64,000 nt of DNA from Paraburkholderia terricola (GTDB lineage: Bacteria; Pseudomonadota; Gammaproteobacteria; Burkholderiales; Burkholderiaceae), in NCBI RefSeq assembly GCF_900142195.1, contig NZ_FRAB01000005.1, forward strand, positions 1 to 64,000. Reading direction: 5' to 3'. The translations under genes were made by a program, and so were the position numbers. This document shows positions 1 through 8,498 of this stretch, one piece after another. A model generated the notes under the pieces. The model made no database searches. It was not told the origin of the DNA and saw only the letters and a program-made list of their open reading frames with translations. Every line of letters starts with the position of its first letter. Position 1 is the stretch's first letter.

Positions 1-237
1 CTGACAGCGCGGGTGCGCCCGCCGCTGCTTCCCAGTGCGCCGAATAGCGCGTCAAGTTCGGCCTGCACACTGGCGCACATGCCGGACATCATCAGCGCGG
101 CCATGCGCGGCAAGGTCAGTGTGCGATTGCGGGTAAAGGCAGTGGGAGAACGACGCACGCGATCGGCGAGCGCCGGATCGAGCAGGAAATCGGAGAACTC
201 AGCCAGAAGCCGCGAGGACGCTGGTATTTGAGTTCAT
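1..237 (-). pseudogene. IS4-type transposase, 5' end, frameshifted and cut by window edge
   Basis: Read on the minus strand, the frame through 1-233 encodes a stretch containing ALADRVRRSPTAFTRNRTL and then LPRMAALMMSGMCASVQAEL, ending in RTRAVS at the window edge. From memory this is the N-terminal pattern of IS4-family transposases. The only ATG (235-237) lies in a different frame and stops after 12 codons at 199-201. The conserved frame has a stop just after that ATG, so a one-base frameshift between about 201 and 234 separates start from body. The body runs past base 1, so intactness of the rest is unknown. Family assignment is by recognition, not search. Confidence 0.6.
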
Positions 238-325
238 ATCGTTGATTTATCAGTGAGTTATGCGATGAAGTTTACAGGGGCAATGCCTCGTTTACAAGCT
301 CTTTGAGGCTTAAGTTGAGAGCATT
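1..325 (-). mobile_element. End of an IS4-type insertion sequence
   Basis: The transposase start is preceded (minus-strand sense) by about 85 bp of non-coding DNA, 238-325. It contains GGGGCAATGC at 278-287 and its reverse complement GCATTGCCCC at 321-330. The outer copy is a plausible terminal inverted repeat of the IS. Immediately beyond it begins DNA that matches the outer arm of the repeat element at 46-47 kb, so the IS appears to have inserted into a copy of that repeat. The exact end and any target duplication cannot be fixed because the other end is outside the window. Confidence 0.5.
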
Positions 326-380
326 GCCCCGCACAGGGGCAACGCTAATAGACCACTAACAACACAAGGAAAGGCCAACA
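326..380 (+). repeat. Half copy of the 46-47 kb inverted-repeat element (outer arm)
   Basis: About 55 bp here match the outer right arm at 46890-46946. The shared run begins CCCCGCACAGGGG, continues CGCTAATAGACCACTAA, and resumes with AAGGAAAGGCCAACAAA after a short divergent stretch. Inner parts of the arm (the CCTACTTTCTTTGC hairpin and beyond) are absent. They are replaced by the IS end. The rest of the gap up to the next gene (381-423) is A/C-rich and holds nothing recognisable. Confidence 0.75.
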
Positions 381-423
381 AAACAACCCCACAACCAACC
401 AGCCCCGCACGGGCAAAAAAACC

Positions 424-1659
424 TCACCCCCCCATCACCGCCTCAACAGCCCGAACTCTCTCCCGATGCACCGCATCCTTGATGCCAGCAGGCGCATCAG
501 CCATCCGCATAGCAACAGCACCGGCATCCACGCCTCGCGCAGCGACAAGCGCAATCCGCAATCGCTCGGCCTGCGGATACTCGCGCATCTCAAACCCGAG
601 CCGCCCGCGCGCATCGGCCTCGCAGGCCTGCAAGGCCTCGGCGAACCGCGCCGGTTTGCGCAGCGCATCGCTGCGTTCGAGCAACCGCACCAGCGCGGCA
701 GCGCCCATCTCCATCACGCGATGAATGTTGCCGTGCTCGCGAGCCACCAGCAGCGCCAGATCCCGACATTCGTTCGGCACGCGCAGCCGCTCGCATAGGG
801 GCTTCAGCAGATTCACGCTGCGCTCCTCATGCCCGATATGCCGCGGCAGGACGTCTGCCGGCGTGGTCGCCTTGCCGAGGTCGTGCGTCAACGCGGCAAA
901 CCGAACCGTCAATGCATAGCCCTGCTGCGCGGCATGGTCGACCACCATCATCACATGCACACCCGTATCCACCTCGGGGTGATAGTCGGCGCGCTGCGGC
1001 ACGCCGAACAGCGCGTCGATCTCCGGCAGAATGCGCGCCAATGCGCCGCACTCGCGCAACACCTCGAACATGCGCGAAGGCTTCTTCTCCATCAAGCCGC
1101 GCGACACTTCCTGCCAGACGCGCTCGGCCACCAGCGCATCCACCTCGCCCTCGGCCACCATCTTGCGCATCAGCGCCAGCGTTTCCGGCGCGACCGTGAA
1201 ATCGACGAACCGCGCCGCAAACCGCGCAATCCGCAAAATGCGCACGGGGTCTTCGAGAAACGCCTCGCTGACATGTCGAAAGAGCCGCGCCTGCAAATCG
1301 CGCTGTCCGTTGAACGGATCGATCACCGGGCCGGTCAACGCCCCATCCGGGCGCACCTCGCGCGCCATCGCGTTGATCGTCAAGTCACGGCGCGCGAGAT
1401 CCTCTTCCAGCGTGACGTCCGGTGCGTAAAAGACCTGGAAGCCGCGGTAGCCCGCCGCGGTCTTGCGCTCCGTGCGCGCCAGCGCGTACTCCTCGTGCGT
1501 CTGCGGATGCAGGAATACCGGAAAATCCTTGCCCACCGGACGGTAGCCCTGCGCCACCATCTGCTCGGGCGTCGCGCCGACCACCACGTAATCACGATCC
1601 TGCACCGGCACGCCCAACAACTCGTCGCGGATCGCGCCGCCCACGGCGTAAATGTTCAT
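424..1659 (-). CDS. cca: CCA-adding enzyme (multifunctional CCA tRNA nucleotidyltransferase)
   Basis: Adds or repairs the 3' CCA of tRNAs in the cytoplasm. It aligns along its whole length with the long enterobacterial type (411 aa). The N-terminal class II nucleotidyltransferase motif GGAIRDELLG is at about residues 7-16, a DRD motif follows at about 21-23, and RRDLTINAM is at 90-98. A C-terminal HD phosphohydrolase domain has H at about 235 and HDLGK at 259-263. An ATG two codons upstream (1665) is possible. I chose 1659 because family members begin M-x-IY-x-VGGA and because it forms a classic ATGA overlap with the stop of the upstream glutathione transferase gene. It is the last gene of a minus-strand run. 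Confidence 0.95.
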   Translation of the reverse strand: MNIYAVGGAIRDELLGVPVQDRDYVVVGATPEQMVAQGYRPVGKDFPVFLHPQTHEEYALARTERKTAAGYRGFQVFYAPDVTLEEDLARRDLTINAMAREVRPDGALTGPVIDPFNGQRDLQARLFRHVSEAFLEDPVRILRIARFAARFVDFTVAPETLALMRKMVAEGEVDALVAERVWQEVSRGLMEKKPSRMFEVLRECGALARILPEIDALFGVPQRADYHPEVDTGVHVMMVVDHAAQQGYALTVRFAALTHDLGKATTPADVLPRHIGHEERSVNLLKPLCERLRVPNECRDLALLVAREHGNIHRVMEMGAAALVRLLERSDALRKPARFAEALQACEADARGRLGFEMREYPQAERLRIALVAARGVDAGAVAMRMADAPAGIKDAVHRERVRAVEAVMGG

Positions 1660-2309
1660 GGGCATACGTCTTGATAAGGAATGGCGTGCGTTTCACGCAG
1701 TGCGTCGTCGATCCAGGCCTTCACGGCGGGCAGGTCCGTGATTCGGCGCACATACGCCGAGGCGGCTTCGGACAACGGCGGCTGCCACGTATTGAAGCGC
1801 ATCGCCACCGGCGCGTACATGGCGTCGGCAATGCTGAACTCGCCGAACAGGAACGGCCCGCCGTAGGTCTCGAGGCAGCCGGTCCAGATCGCCTCGATGC
1901 GCGAGATGTCGGCCAGCACGGCCGGCGTGGCGTTCCTGCCCGGAAACGACGCGCGAATGTTCATCCACATGTTCGAGCGCAATTCGCCGAAACCGGAGTG
2001 CATCTCGGCGCTCACGCTGCGCGCGTGGCTGCGCGCCGCCGCATCGTGCGGCCACAGCGCATGCTGCGTAAAGCGTTCGGCCAGCGTCTCGGCGATCGCC
2101 AGCGAATCCCACGTGGCCGCACCGTCTTCGTCGATCAGCGTCGGCACCTTGCCCGGACTCGCCGGCGCGTGCGCCAGAATCTCCGACTTCGTGTCGGGCG
2201 TGTACAAATGAATCAACACCTCCTCGAACGGGATGCCGAAATGCTTGAGCAACAGCCACGGACGCATCGACCACGACGAATAGTTCTTGTCACCGATAAT
2301 CAGCTTCAT
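1656..2309 (-). CDS. Glutathione S-transferase family protein
   Basis: 217 aa with the two-domain GST layout. The N-terminal thioredoxin-like half begins MKLIIGDKNYSSWSMRPW, with the SSWS/R active-site loop at about residues 11-16 and the cis-Pro region KVPTLIDEDG near 54-63. The C-terminal half is all-alpha, with a FSIADAMYAPV motif at about 158-168 matching the conserved SIAD segment. It probably conjugates or reduces electrophiles with glutathione in the cytosol; the substrate cannot be read from sequence. It lies 37 bp downstream of the epimerase gene and its stop overlaps the cca start, so it is probably co-transcribed with both. Confidence 0.9.
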   Translation of the reverse strand: MKLIIGDKNYSSWSMRPWLLLKHFGIPFEEVLIHLYTPDTKSEILAHAPASPGKVPTLIDEDGAATWDSLAIAETLAERFTQHALWPHDAAARSHARSVSAEMHSGFGELRSNMWMNIRASFPGRNATPAVLADISRIEAIWTGCLETYGGPFLFGEFSIADAMYAPVAMRFNTWQPPLSEAASAYVRRITDLPAVKAWIDDALRETHAIPYQDVCP

Positions 2310-2346
2310 GCTTGACTTGAATAGAAGGGTTGGAGATCAACGAGGC

Positions 2347-3300
2347 TCACCGTCCGGCGCTGGCGCGAAACGTGTCGAAGCGCGAACGCGTCGACGCGCC
2401 CGTCAGATACACGGGCGCGATCGATTCGATGCTGGCCGGCTCGATGCCGAGTTCGGGCGCGAGCGGTCCGCTCAACACGTTGTCGACTTTCATCGAATCG
2501 AGATTGTCGCGCGAGATCACCGGTTCGCCGGGCGCCATTTCAAACGTCAGCGCTTGCAGGCGCGCCAATGCTTCCGGCAAACGAATGATGCGTGCATGCC
2601 GGCCGATCACATCGCCGCAATATTTGACGAGCTCCTCGAGCGAGTAGACGGTCGGGCCGCCCAGTTCGTAAGTATGGCCGCTGGCCGCGTCGAGATCGAG
2701 CACGTTGACGATCGCCTTCGCCACGTCGGCGACATAGACCGGCTGGAACTTCGCGTCCGGCATGGCGAGCGGAATCACCGGGAACGTCCGCTGCAAGAAC
2801 GCGAACTTGTTGAGGAACTGGTCTTCCGGACCGAACAGGACTGACGGACGGAACACCGTCCACGCGAGATTCGCCGCGTGCACCGCCTTCTCGCCATCGC
2901 CCTTGGAGCGCGAATACATGCTCGGGCCGTTCGAGTCGGCGCCGAGCGCGCTGATATGAATCAGCCGATGCACGCCTTTGCCCTCGCAGGCCGCGACGAT
3001 CCTGGTCGGCAGTTCGACATGGATTCGCGCGAACTCGCGGCCATACGGCGTGCCGCGTTTGCCGTTCAGCGTGCCCACCAGATTGATCACACAATCGGCG
3101 CCCTCGACGAAGCGCGCGAGCTGTACCGGATCGAACACGTCGGCTTCAATCACGTCGATGGGCAGCAGCGTGAGATGACGCGCGTTGTAGCGGCGCCGCG
3201 TGGCGATGCGCACGTCCTTGCCCACTTCGACGAGCGCGTTGACGAGATGGCTGCCGATAAAACCGGACCCGCCGATGAGCGCAATGGCTTGATGTCGCAT
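2347..3300 (-). CDS. NDUFA9-like NAD(P)-binding epimerase/dehydratase family protein
   Basis: 317 aa, extended short-chain dehydrogenase fold. A Rossmann motif GGSGFIGSHL lies at about residues 9-18 right after the start. VINLVGTLNG and HISALGAD follow in the 70-125 region, and a YSRSK pair (Tyr-x-x-x-Lys) is at the catalytic position. These features match the bacterial complex-I-NDUFA9-like group; the true substrate is unknown. I placed the start at 3300 because AGGGAG lies just upstream and the Rossmann motif follows directly. A longer in-frame start at 3357 would add an unlikely Arg/Ala tail. It lies between the lytic transglycosylase and the GST on the same strand. Confidence 0.85.
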   Translation of the reverse strand: MRHQAIALIGGSGFIGSHLVNALVEVGKDVRIATRRRYNARHLTLLPIDVIEADVFDPVQLARFVEGADCVINLVGTLNGKRGTPYGREFARIHVELPTRIVAACEGKGVHRLIHISALGADSNGPSMYSRSKGDGEKAVHAANLAWTVFRPSVLFGPEDQFLNKFAFLQRTFPVIPLAMPDAKFQPVYVADVAKAIVNVLDLDAASGHTYELGGPTVYSLEELVKYCGDVIGRHARIIRLPEALARLQALTFEMAPGEPVISRDNLDSMKVDNVLSGPLAPELGIEPASIESIAPVYLTGASTRSRFDTFRASAGR

Positions 3301-3382
3301 TTTCGACTCCCTGGTGGAAGCCGCGGCAACGGCTGGCGTGGCGCACCGCCGCATCACGATCGACGCGGCGGCGGCACGGCGC

Positions 3383-5350
3383 TTACGGCGCGATGTAACC
3401 CAGACGCGCCTTCAGCGATTGCGGACGGCCTTCGAACAATGCCGCGTAGTAGACCGTGTTGGACAACACGTTCTTGACGTAGTCGCGCGTTTCCTGGAAC
3501 GGGATCGACTCGGCGAAGATCGCGCCTTCGACCGGACGCTGCAGCGACTGCCGCCAGTTGCGCGGACGGCCCGGCCCGGCGTTATACCCTGCCGTAGCCA
3601 GCACGGCGGACCCGTCGAACTGATTGTAGATCATCGACAAGTAGTTCGTGCCGAGCAGGATATTCGTGTTGATGTCGTTCATCTGCTCGCGCGAAATCGG
3701 ACCGAGGCCGATCTTCTTCGCGACCAGTTGCGCGGTGCCCGGCATCAACTGCATCAAACCGCTCGCGCCGACCTCCGAGCGCGCGTTCATGATGAAGCGC
3801 GACTCCTGGCGAATCAGCCCATAGGCCCATTCCACATCCAGCCCGTTCGACTGCGAATCGCGTTCGACGATATCGCGGAACGGCGACAGATAACGCAGCG
3901 AGAAATCGTGCTCGCTCTTCGTGCGGTCCGCCGTGTTGACGGTGCGGTCATATAGCTGGATACGGCGGGCGTATTCGGCGGCGGCGAGCAGTTGCCGGTC
4001 GCTCATGCCGCGCAACGGCCAGTTCCATTCGCGATTGCCTTCGAGCCGCAGATTCAGCGCATAGAAACGCTGCGCCAGGTCGAAGCCCGGCGTATTGCCG
4101 GCTTGCTGGACTTCGGCGTCGCTCACGGTGGTTTTCGCGGGCACGCTGATTTTCTGGCCGAGTTCCTCGGCTGCCAGTTGGCCGTAGAAGTTGAAGCCCT
4201 GCGAGATCGACTCGAATTCCTGGTTGGCCGTGGTCGTGTCACCCGCCTGCTTCAGCGCGCGGGCATGCCAATACACCCACGACGGCTGATTGCGCAGCGC
4301 CGCCGGCATCTGCTCGATCGACCAGCGCACCATCGTCCAGTCGCCGGCGAGGAGCGCAGTGCGGGTGCGCCATTCGTATGCCGGGTTCGACAGCGGCGCA
4401 TTGGCCGACAAGCGGTACCAGTCGACCGCGCCCGGCATCTGCTTCGCGGCGGCCTGATAGGCAATGGTGCCCCAGCCGATCGCGCGTTCAGGCGAGTTGA
4501 GCGACGGCGCCACCGAAGCGAACGTGGCCGCGGCCATGGCCGGGTCGTTGCGCGCCATGCGCGTGATCGCGAGCAGCGCCAGCTGATGCGACTTCGGATC
4601 AGGGCCTACGCCGCGTGCGAGCAGCAACGGCGGCGTGCTCGTGGCCTGGCCGAACAGCACGGGGTCGGGCACGTCGTTGCCGAGCGCGTCGAGGAGCTTG
4701 CTGCCCGTGTTCGTGTAGTTCTGCTCGTACGCGAGACGGATTTGCTGCCAGATATCGTCGGTGCTGAATTGCTTGTTGACGCCCAGCACGGTGATCAGAT
4801 CGACGCAGCCGTCGCCGTACCATTTGGGATCGACCAGCAGCGCACGCGCCGCCTCGGCGACGTTTTCACCACGCGAGGCACGCGATTCGAGCGCGTAGCA
4901 CTTCACCTGCGTGTCGTCGTTGAGTACGAAGCGCGCGTATTGCTGGTCGAAGTTGCGCCAGTCGTGACGCGTGCCGAGCACCGTGAGGTAGTCGTTGCGC
5001 ATGCGGTCGGCGATCGCCTCGCCGTCGTACTTCTGCAGGAACGCGAGCACCGGCGCATCCGGCGCGTCGACCCGCGCGTGGCCGCTCGAATCGAACAACT
5101 GCGGCTTGATCTGGAAGTATTCCAGATAGGAAGGCGCCGGATAGTTCGGGATCAGGCTGGCGAGTTGCGCCGCGCGCGCCGCGTCGTTATTGCGCGCGGC
5201 CTCGCGAAGCTGGACGAAGGTCTGGTCGTCGCTCGTGAGTTGCGAAAGGGGAATGGGCTTGACGGCTGAGGCCGTGCTGCACGCGACGAGTGCGGCTGCG
5301 GCGAGCGCCAGACCGGCCGCGCGATATACTCGGTAAAGGCGTTTTGACAT
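3383..5350 (-). CDS. slt: Soluble lytic murein transglycosylase (Slt70-like lipoprotein)
   Basis: 655 aa. Cleaves peptidoglycan glycan strands in the periplasm to 1,6-anhydromuropeptides. The N-terminus has a basic segment, a hydrophobic Ala/Leu stretch and a lipobox LVAC with Cys at about residue 27, predicting an outer-membrane lipoprotein. A long alpha-helical U-domain occupies about 40-480. A C-terminal SLT domain carries IRQESRF with the catalytic Glu at about 515, then GASGLMQLMPGTA and a YNAGPGR motif near 580. I chose the ATG at 5350. In-frame extension upstream would run through the divergent cyclo-ligase gene. The 5' ends of the two divergent genes are only 20 bp apart. Confidence 0.93.
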   Translation of the reverse strand: MSKRLYRVYRAAGLALAAAALVACSTASAVKPIPLSQLTSDDQTFVQLREAARNNDAARAAQLASLIPNYPAPSYLEYFQIKPQLFDSSGHARVDAPDAPVLAFLQKYDGEAIADRMRNDYLTVLGTRHDWRNFDQQYARFVLNDDTQVKCYALESRASRGENVAEAARALLVDPKWYGDGCVDLITVLGVNKQFSTDDIWQQIRLAYEQNYTNTGSKLLDALGNDVPDPVLFGQATSTPPLLLARGVGPDPKSHQLALLAITRMARNDPAMAAATFASVAPSLNSPERAIGWGTIAYQAAAKQMPGAVDWYRLSANAPLSNPAYEWRTRTALLAGDWTMVRWSIEQMPAALRNQPSWVYWHARALKQAGDTTTANQEFESISQGFNFYGQLAAEELGQKISVPAKTTVSDAEVQQAGNTPGFDLAQRFYALNLRLEGNREWNWPLRGMSDRQLLAAAEYARRIQLYDRTVNTADRTKSEHDFSLRYLSPFRDIVERDSQSNGLDVEWAYGLIRQESRFIMNARSEVGASGLMQLMPGTAQLVAKKIGLGPISREQMNDINTNILLGTNYLSMIYNQFDGSAVLATAGYNAGPGRPRNWRQSLQRPVEGAIFAESIPFQETRDYVKNVLSNTVYYAALFEGRPQSLKARLGYIAP

Positions 5351-5370
5351 CGTTGTTTCTGGAGCGCGAA

Positions 5371-5970
5371 TTGAACCCAAGCATAGCATGCAACCCCAAC
5401 GCGGAATCGAAAAAGGCGCTGCGTCGAATGCTATTGGAAGCAAGGCTGCAAGCGGCTTCCGAGCCGGCGCACAATGCCGCGCTCCGCCGGCGCATTCTCG
5501 ATGCGCTGAAGCATTACGGCGTGAGCAGCGTGGGGTTCTACTGGCCGCTCGCGGGCGAATTCGACGCGCGCGCCGCCATGTCGATCTGGCTCGCGGCAGG
5601 CGAACCACGCGAAGCGAGTTTGCCGATCATCAAGGAGCGCGGCGTGCCGCTCGAGTTCCATGCGTGGACGCCTGATACGCCGATGAAGATCGGTCATCAC
5701 AGGATCGCCGAGCCAACTTCGGGGCGAGTGGTGATTCCCGAATTGCTGTTCGTGCCGTGCGTCGGTTTCGACGCCGAAGGTTATCGGCTCGGCTACGGCG
5801 GCGGCTACTACGATCGCACGCTGGCCGCATGGCCGGGCGCAAAGCGGCCGGTCACGGTGGGCATCGCCTATGAAGCGTGTCGCACGCAAGCGCTGCAACG
5901 TGAGCAGCACGACATTCCGCTCGACCTGATCGTCACCGAGGCAGGTCTTTATCCGCAGCGGGCGGATTGA
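5371..5970 (+). CDS. 5-formyltetrahydrofolate cyclo-ligase
   Basis: 199 aa. Converts 5-formyl-THF to 5,10-methenyl-THF using ATP, in folate one-carbon metabolism. The N-terminal basic motif KKALRRMLLEAR fits the family. The C-terminal signature YRLGYGGGYYDRTLA lies at about residues 133-147 and contains the nucleotide/substrate loop. The likely start is TTG at 5371, preceded by GGAG with 6-nt spacing; upstream in-frame codons would overlap slt. It is the only plus-strand gene before the MarR-like gene, which points toward it from the minus strand. Its promoter must lie inside slt. Confidence 0.9.
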   Translation: MNPSIACNPNAESKKALRRMLLEARLQAASEPAHNAALRRRILDALKHYGVSSVGFYWPLAGEFDARAAMSIWLAAGEPREASLPIIKERGVPLEFHAWTPDTPMKIGHHRIAEPTSGRVVIPELLFVPCVGFDAEGYRLGYGGGYYDRTLAAWPGAKRPVTVGIAYEACRTQALQREQHDIPLDLIVTEAGLYPQRAD

Positions 5971-6060
5971 GCGTCGGGCGCTCGGCATCGAACGCGTGAA
6001 CCACGCGTGCTCCGCATCGCGCACCGCACCGCACCGCCGCCCCGAGTCCCGCAAGCCCCG

Positions 6061-6573
6061 CTATAAAGACGCCGCCGCCCGCGCGGCCGTGTCGTACAGA
6101 CCCGACGCGTTGCGCATCAACTGCGCCGCCTCGCCGATCTGCTCGTTGGTCAGGCCGCTTTCCTTCAGCGTGGAAATCAGGCAGCTCTCGCGCACCTCGC
6201 GATATTTCAGACACAGCGCGCGGCCCGAATCGGTGGCCGAGAAGAACACTTCCTTGCCGGTCTTTTCGCTTTTTACATACCCTCTAGCTACCAGCTTCTT
6301 CAACGCGTAGGTGGCGACGTGCGTGTCCTCGATGTTGAGCACGAAGCAGATGTCGGCCAGTTTCTTGCGGCGCTCGCGGTGGCTGACGTGGTGCAGCAGC
6401 GAGACTTCGATAGCGGTCATGTCCTTGTCGCCGGCCGCGGACATGCAGCGCACCATCCAGCGGTTGAATGCGTTGCCCGCCATGATGAGCGCGTATTCCA
6501 GTTCTGACAGTTCGGCGCTTGTCTCAGACACGAGATGTTCCGAAGAGACGATCTTGGTGGGATGGCGCGACAT
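6061..6573 (-). CDS. MarR-like winged-helix transcriptional regulator
   Basis: 170 aa. The central region has MTAIEVSLLHHVSHRERRKK, then a helix-turn-helix-like stretch with NIEDTHVATYALKKLVARGY at about residues 81-100 and a basic wing with SEKTGKEVFF. This is a MarR-type winged-helix layout. The C-terminal helices would dimerise. It is divergent from the 5-oxoprolinase operon, with 203 bp between starts holding an AT-rich promoter and a direct repeat, which makes it the likely regulator of that operon. No effector can be inferred. Confidence 0.75.
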   Translation of the reverse strand: MSRHPTKIVSSEHLVSETSAELSELEYALIMAGNAFNRWMVRCMSAAGDKDMTAIEVSLLHHVSHRERRKKLADICFVLNIEDTHVATYALKKLVARGYVKSEKTGKEVFFSATDSGRALCLKYREVRESCLISTLKESGLTNEQIGEAAQLMRNASGLYDTAARAAASL

Positions 6574-6654
6574 GGAGATTCTCAGGGAACAGGATGGGAA
6601 GGTGTCGCGAGTGTACGACGAGCGATCGATTCATGGGAGCCCTGGCACAAATGC

Positions 6655-6687
6655 TTATTGAGAAATTGTTGATATTTTATTGATAAT
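6655..6687 (+). promoter_or_regulatory. Candidate pxp promoter with TTATTGA direct repeat
   Basis: TTGAGA (6658-6663), an 18-bp spacer and GATAAT (6682-6687) form a good sigma-70 match in an unusually AT-rich patch. TTATTGA occurs at 6655-6661 and again at 6678-6684, 23 bp apart, overlapping both the -35 and -10 hexamers. A small TTAT-TG-ATAA palindrome covers the -10. This is a plausible binding site for the divergent MarR-like protein. Confidence 0.5.
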
Positions 6688-6776
6688 GTACGCTCCAAAC
6701 ATCGCGTGCCGCTACCTAACCTGTTTGACAGGGTTCGCTGTGCCGAATCCGCCGACTCGACCAAGGCCGTTAAGCA

Positions 6777-7430
6777 ATGAGCCAACCTAGAATCTTTCCG
6801 CTGGGCGATGCCGCGCTTGTCTGCGAGGCGCCGCCGCCCGCGACGCTGGCATGCCAGCGTCGCGTGTGGGCGGCCGCCGAGGCCGCGCGCGACTGGCCGC
6901 ATGTGCTGGAGGTCGTGCCGGGCATGAACAACCTGACGCTCGTGTTCGATCCGCTCGAAGCGGACCGCGACGCGCTCGTGAGCCATTTGCAGGCGGCCTG
7001 GAACGCGGCCGGCGACACGCCCGCGATCGGCCGCGAAGTCGAGATCCCCGTGCAATACGGCGGCGAGTTCGGCCCCGATCTGCAGGTGGTCGCCAATCAC
7101 ACGGGCCTAAGCGCGCGCGAGGTCGTGCAGCGACACTCGGACGGCGAGTATGTGGTGTTCTTTCTCGGCTTTCAGCCGGGCTTCGCCTATATGGGCGGAC
7201 TCGACGAAGCGCTGCACACGCCGCGCCGCGCGTCGCCGCGGCTGGAAGTGCCGGCCGGCTCCGTCGGTATCGGCGGTGAGCAAACCGGCATTTATCCGGC
7301 CACCTCGCCGGGCGGCTGGCAACTGATCGGCCGCACCGCAACGCCGCTGTTCGATCCGGCGCGCCGCCCGCCCACGCTGCTGCAACCGGGCGACCGGGTG
7401 CGCTTCACCATCGCGGGGCTACACGCATGA
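6777..7430 (+). CDS. pxpB: 5-oxoprolinase subunit PxpB (KipI family)
   Basis: 217 aa. First subunit of the prokaryotic ATP-dependent 5-oxoprolinase PxpABC, which hydrolyses pyroglutamate to glutamate. The N-terminus has LGDAALV. The C-terminal cyclophilin-like domain contains FFLGFQPGFAYMGG (about 123-136) and the family signature PRRASPRLEVPAGSVGIGG (about 144-162). The start is ATG 6777 with AAGG upstream. The stop overlaps the pxpC start by ATGA, giving translational coupling. First gene of the operon. Confidence 0.93.
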   Translation: MSQPRIFPLGDAALVCEAPPPATLACQRRVWAAAEAARDWPHVLEVVPGMNNLTLVFDPLEADRDALVSHLQAAWNAAGDTPAIGREVEIPVQYGGEFGPDLQVVANHTGLSAREVVQRHSDGEYVVFFLGFQPGFAYMGGLDEALHTPRRASPRLEVPAGSVGIGGEQTGIYPATSPGGWQLIGRTATPLFDPARRPPTLLQPGDRVRFTIAGLHA

Positions 7431-8479
7431 TCGATGTGATTCGCGCGGGTCTGTTGACCACGGTTCAGGATCTCGGCCGTCACGGCTACCGGCATCTCGG
7501 TGTCGCGATGGGGGGCGCGCTCGACCGGCTGGCGCTCGAAGTCGGCAACCGGCTGGTCGGCAACCGGCCCGACGCAGCCGGTCTGGAAATCACCTTCGGG
7601 CCGACGGTGCTGCGCTTTCTGCGCGCCACGCGAGTGGCCATCACCGGCACCGAATTCGGCGCGACGCTCGACGGCAAGCCCGTCTATTCATGGTGGAGCC
7701 TGCCGGTGCGGGCCGGCCAGGAACTGGTGCTGAACGCGGCGCGACGCGGCATGCGCGGCTATGTGTGCATCGCCGGCGGCATCGACGTGTTGCCGATGCT
7801 CGGCTCGCGCAGCACCGATCTCGCCGGCCATTTCGGCGGACTCGGCGGCCGGGCGTTGCGCGACGGCGACCGCCTGCCGCTCGGCGCGCCGCCGCCGCGC
7901 GGCCACGCCGGCTTCTCGCCCGAGACGCCGGAGTTCGGTGTGAAGGCGCCCGCGTGGTGCAAGTTCGTGCTGGTTCACGAGCCGCTGCGGCGCGGCCGTC
8001 ATCCGTCGGGGGTGCCGTGGGCCGTGCCGATCCGCGTGCTGCGCGGCCCGGAATACGAGAGCTTCACCGAGGAAGCCCACGAATCCTTCTGGTCCGATGA
8101 ATGGCTCGTCACGCCGAACAGCAACCGCATGGGCTACCGGCTTGCCGGCACCGAACTGAAGCGCACGCAGAAAGCCGATCTGCTGTCGCACGCGGTGCTG
8201 CCGGGCACGATTCAGGTGCCGCCGAACGGCCAGCCGATCGTGCTGATGAGCGACGCGCAAACCACCGGCGGCTATCCGAAGATCGGCGCCGTGATCCAGG
8301 CCGATCTCTGGAAGCTCGCCCAGGTTCGCCTGAATGCGGCCGTCCGCTTCATTCCGACCACGCCTTACGAGGCGCGCCAGGCGCTACTGGAAGAACGCGC
8401 GTATTTGCGGCAGATCGACGCCGCGATCGCCATGCACGAGGAACGCTGCACGCGCCAATTGGCTGTCGCGGCGCTGTGA
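7427..8479 (+). CDS. pxpC: 5-oxoprolinase subunit PxpC (biotin-dependent carboxyltransferase-like)
   Basis: 350 aa, the AHS2/urea-amidolyase-like domain protein that works with PxpB. It opens with VIRAGLLTTVQDLGRHGYR, typical of the family. Later motifs are GLEITFGPTVL, a central RGYVCIAGGIDVLPMLGSRS and a C-terminal GTIQVPPNGQPIVLMSDAQT. It is cytoplasmic. ATGA overlap with pxpB and 19 bp to pxpA indicate a single transcript. Confidence 0.93.
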   Translation: MIDVIRAGLLTTVQDLGRHGYRHLGVAMGGALDRLALEVGNRLVGNRPDAAGLEITFGPTVLRFLRATRVAITGTEFGATLDGKPVYSWWSLPVRAGQELVLNAARRGMRGYVCIAGGIDVLPMLGSRSTDLAGHFGGLGGRALRDGDRLPLGAPPPRGHAGFSPETPEFGVKAPAWCKFVLVHEPLRRGRHPSGVPWAVPIRVLRGPEYESFTEEAHESFWSDEWLVTPNSNRMGYRLAGTELKRTQKADLLSHAVLPGTIQVPPNGQPIVLMSDAQTTGGYPKIGAVIQADLWKLAQVRLNAAVRFIPTTPYEARQALLEERAYLRQIDAAIAMHEERCTRQLAVAAL

Positions 8480-8498
8480 CACTGAGTAGAGGAACACC

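Noticed and set aside
829-1674. A 281-codon plus-strand frame opposite cca
   Set aside because: His/Arg-rich antisense shadow of the CCA enzyme gene.
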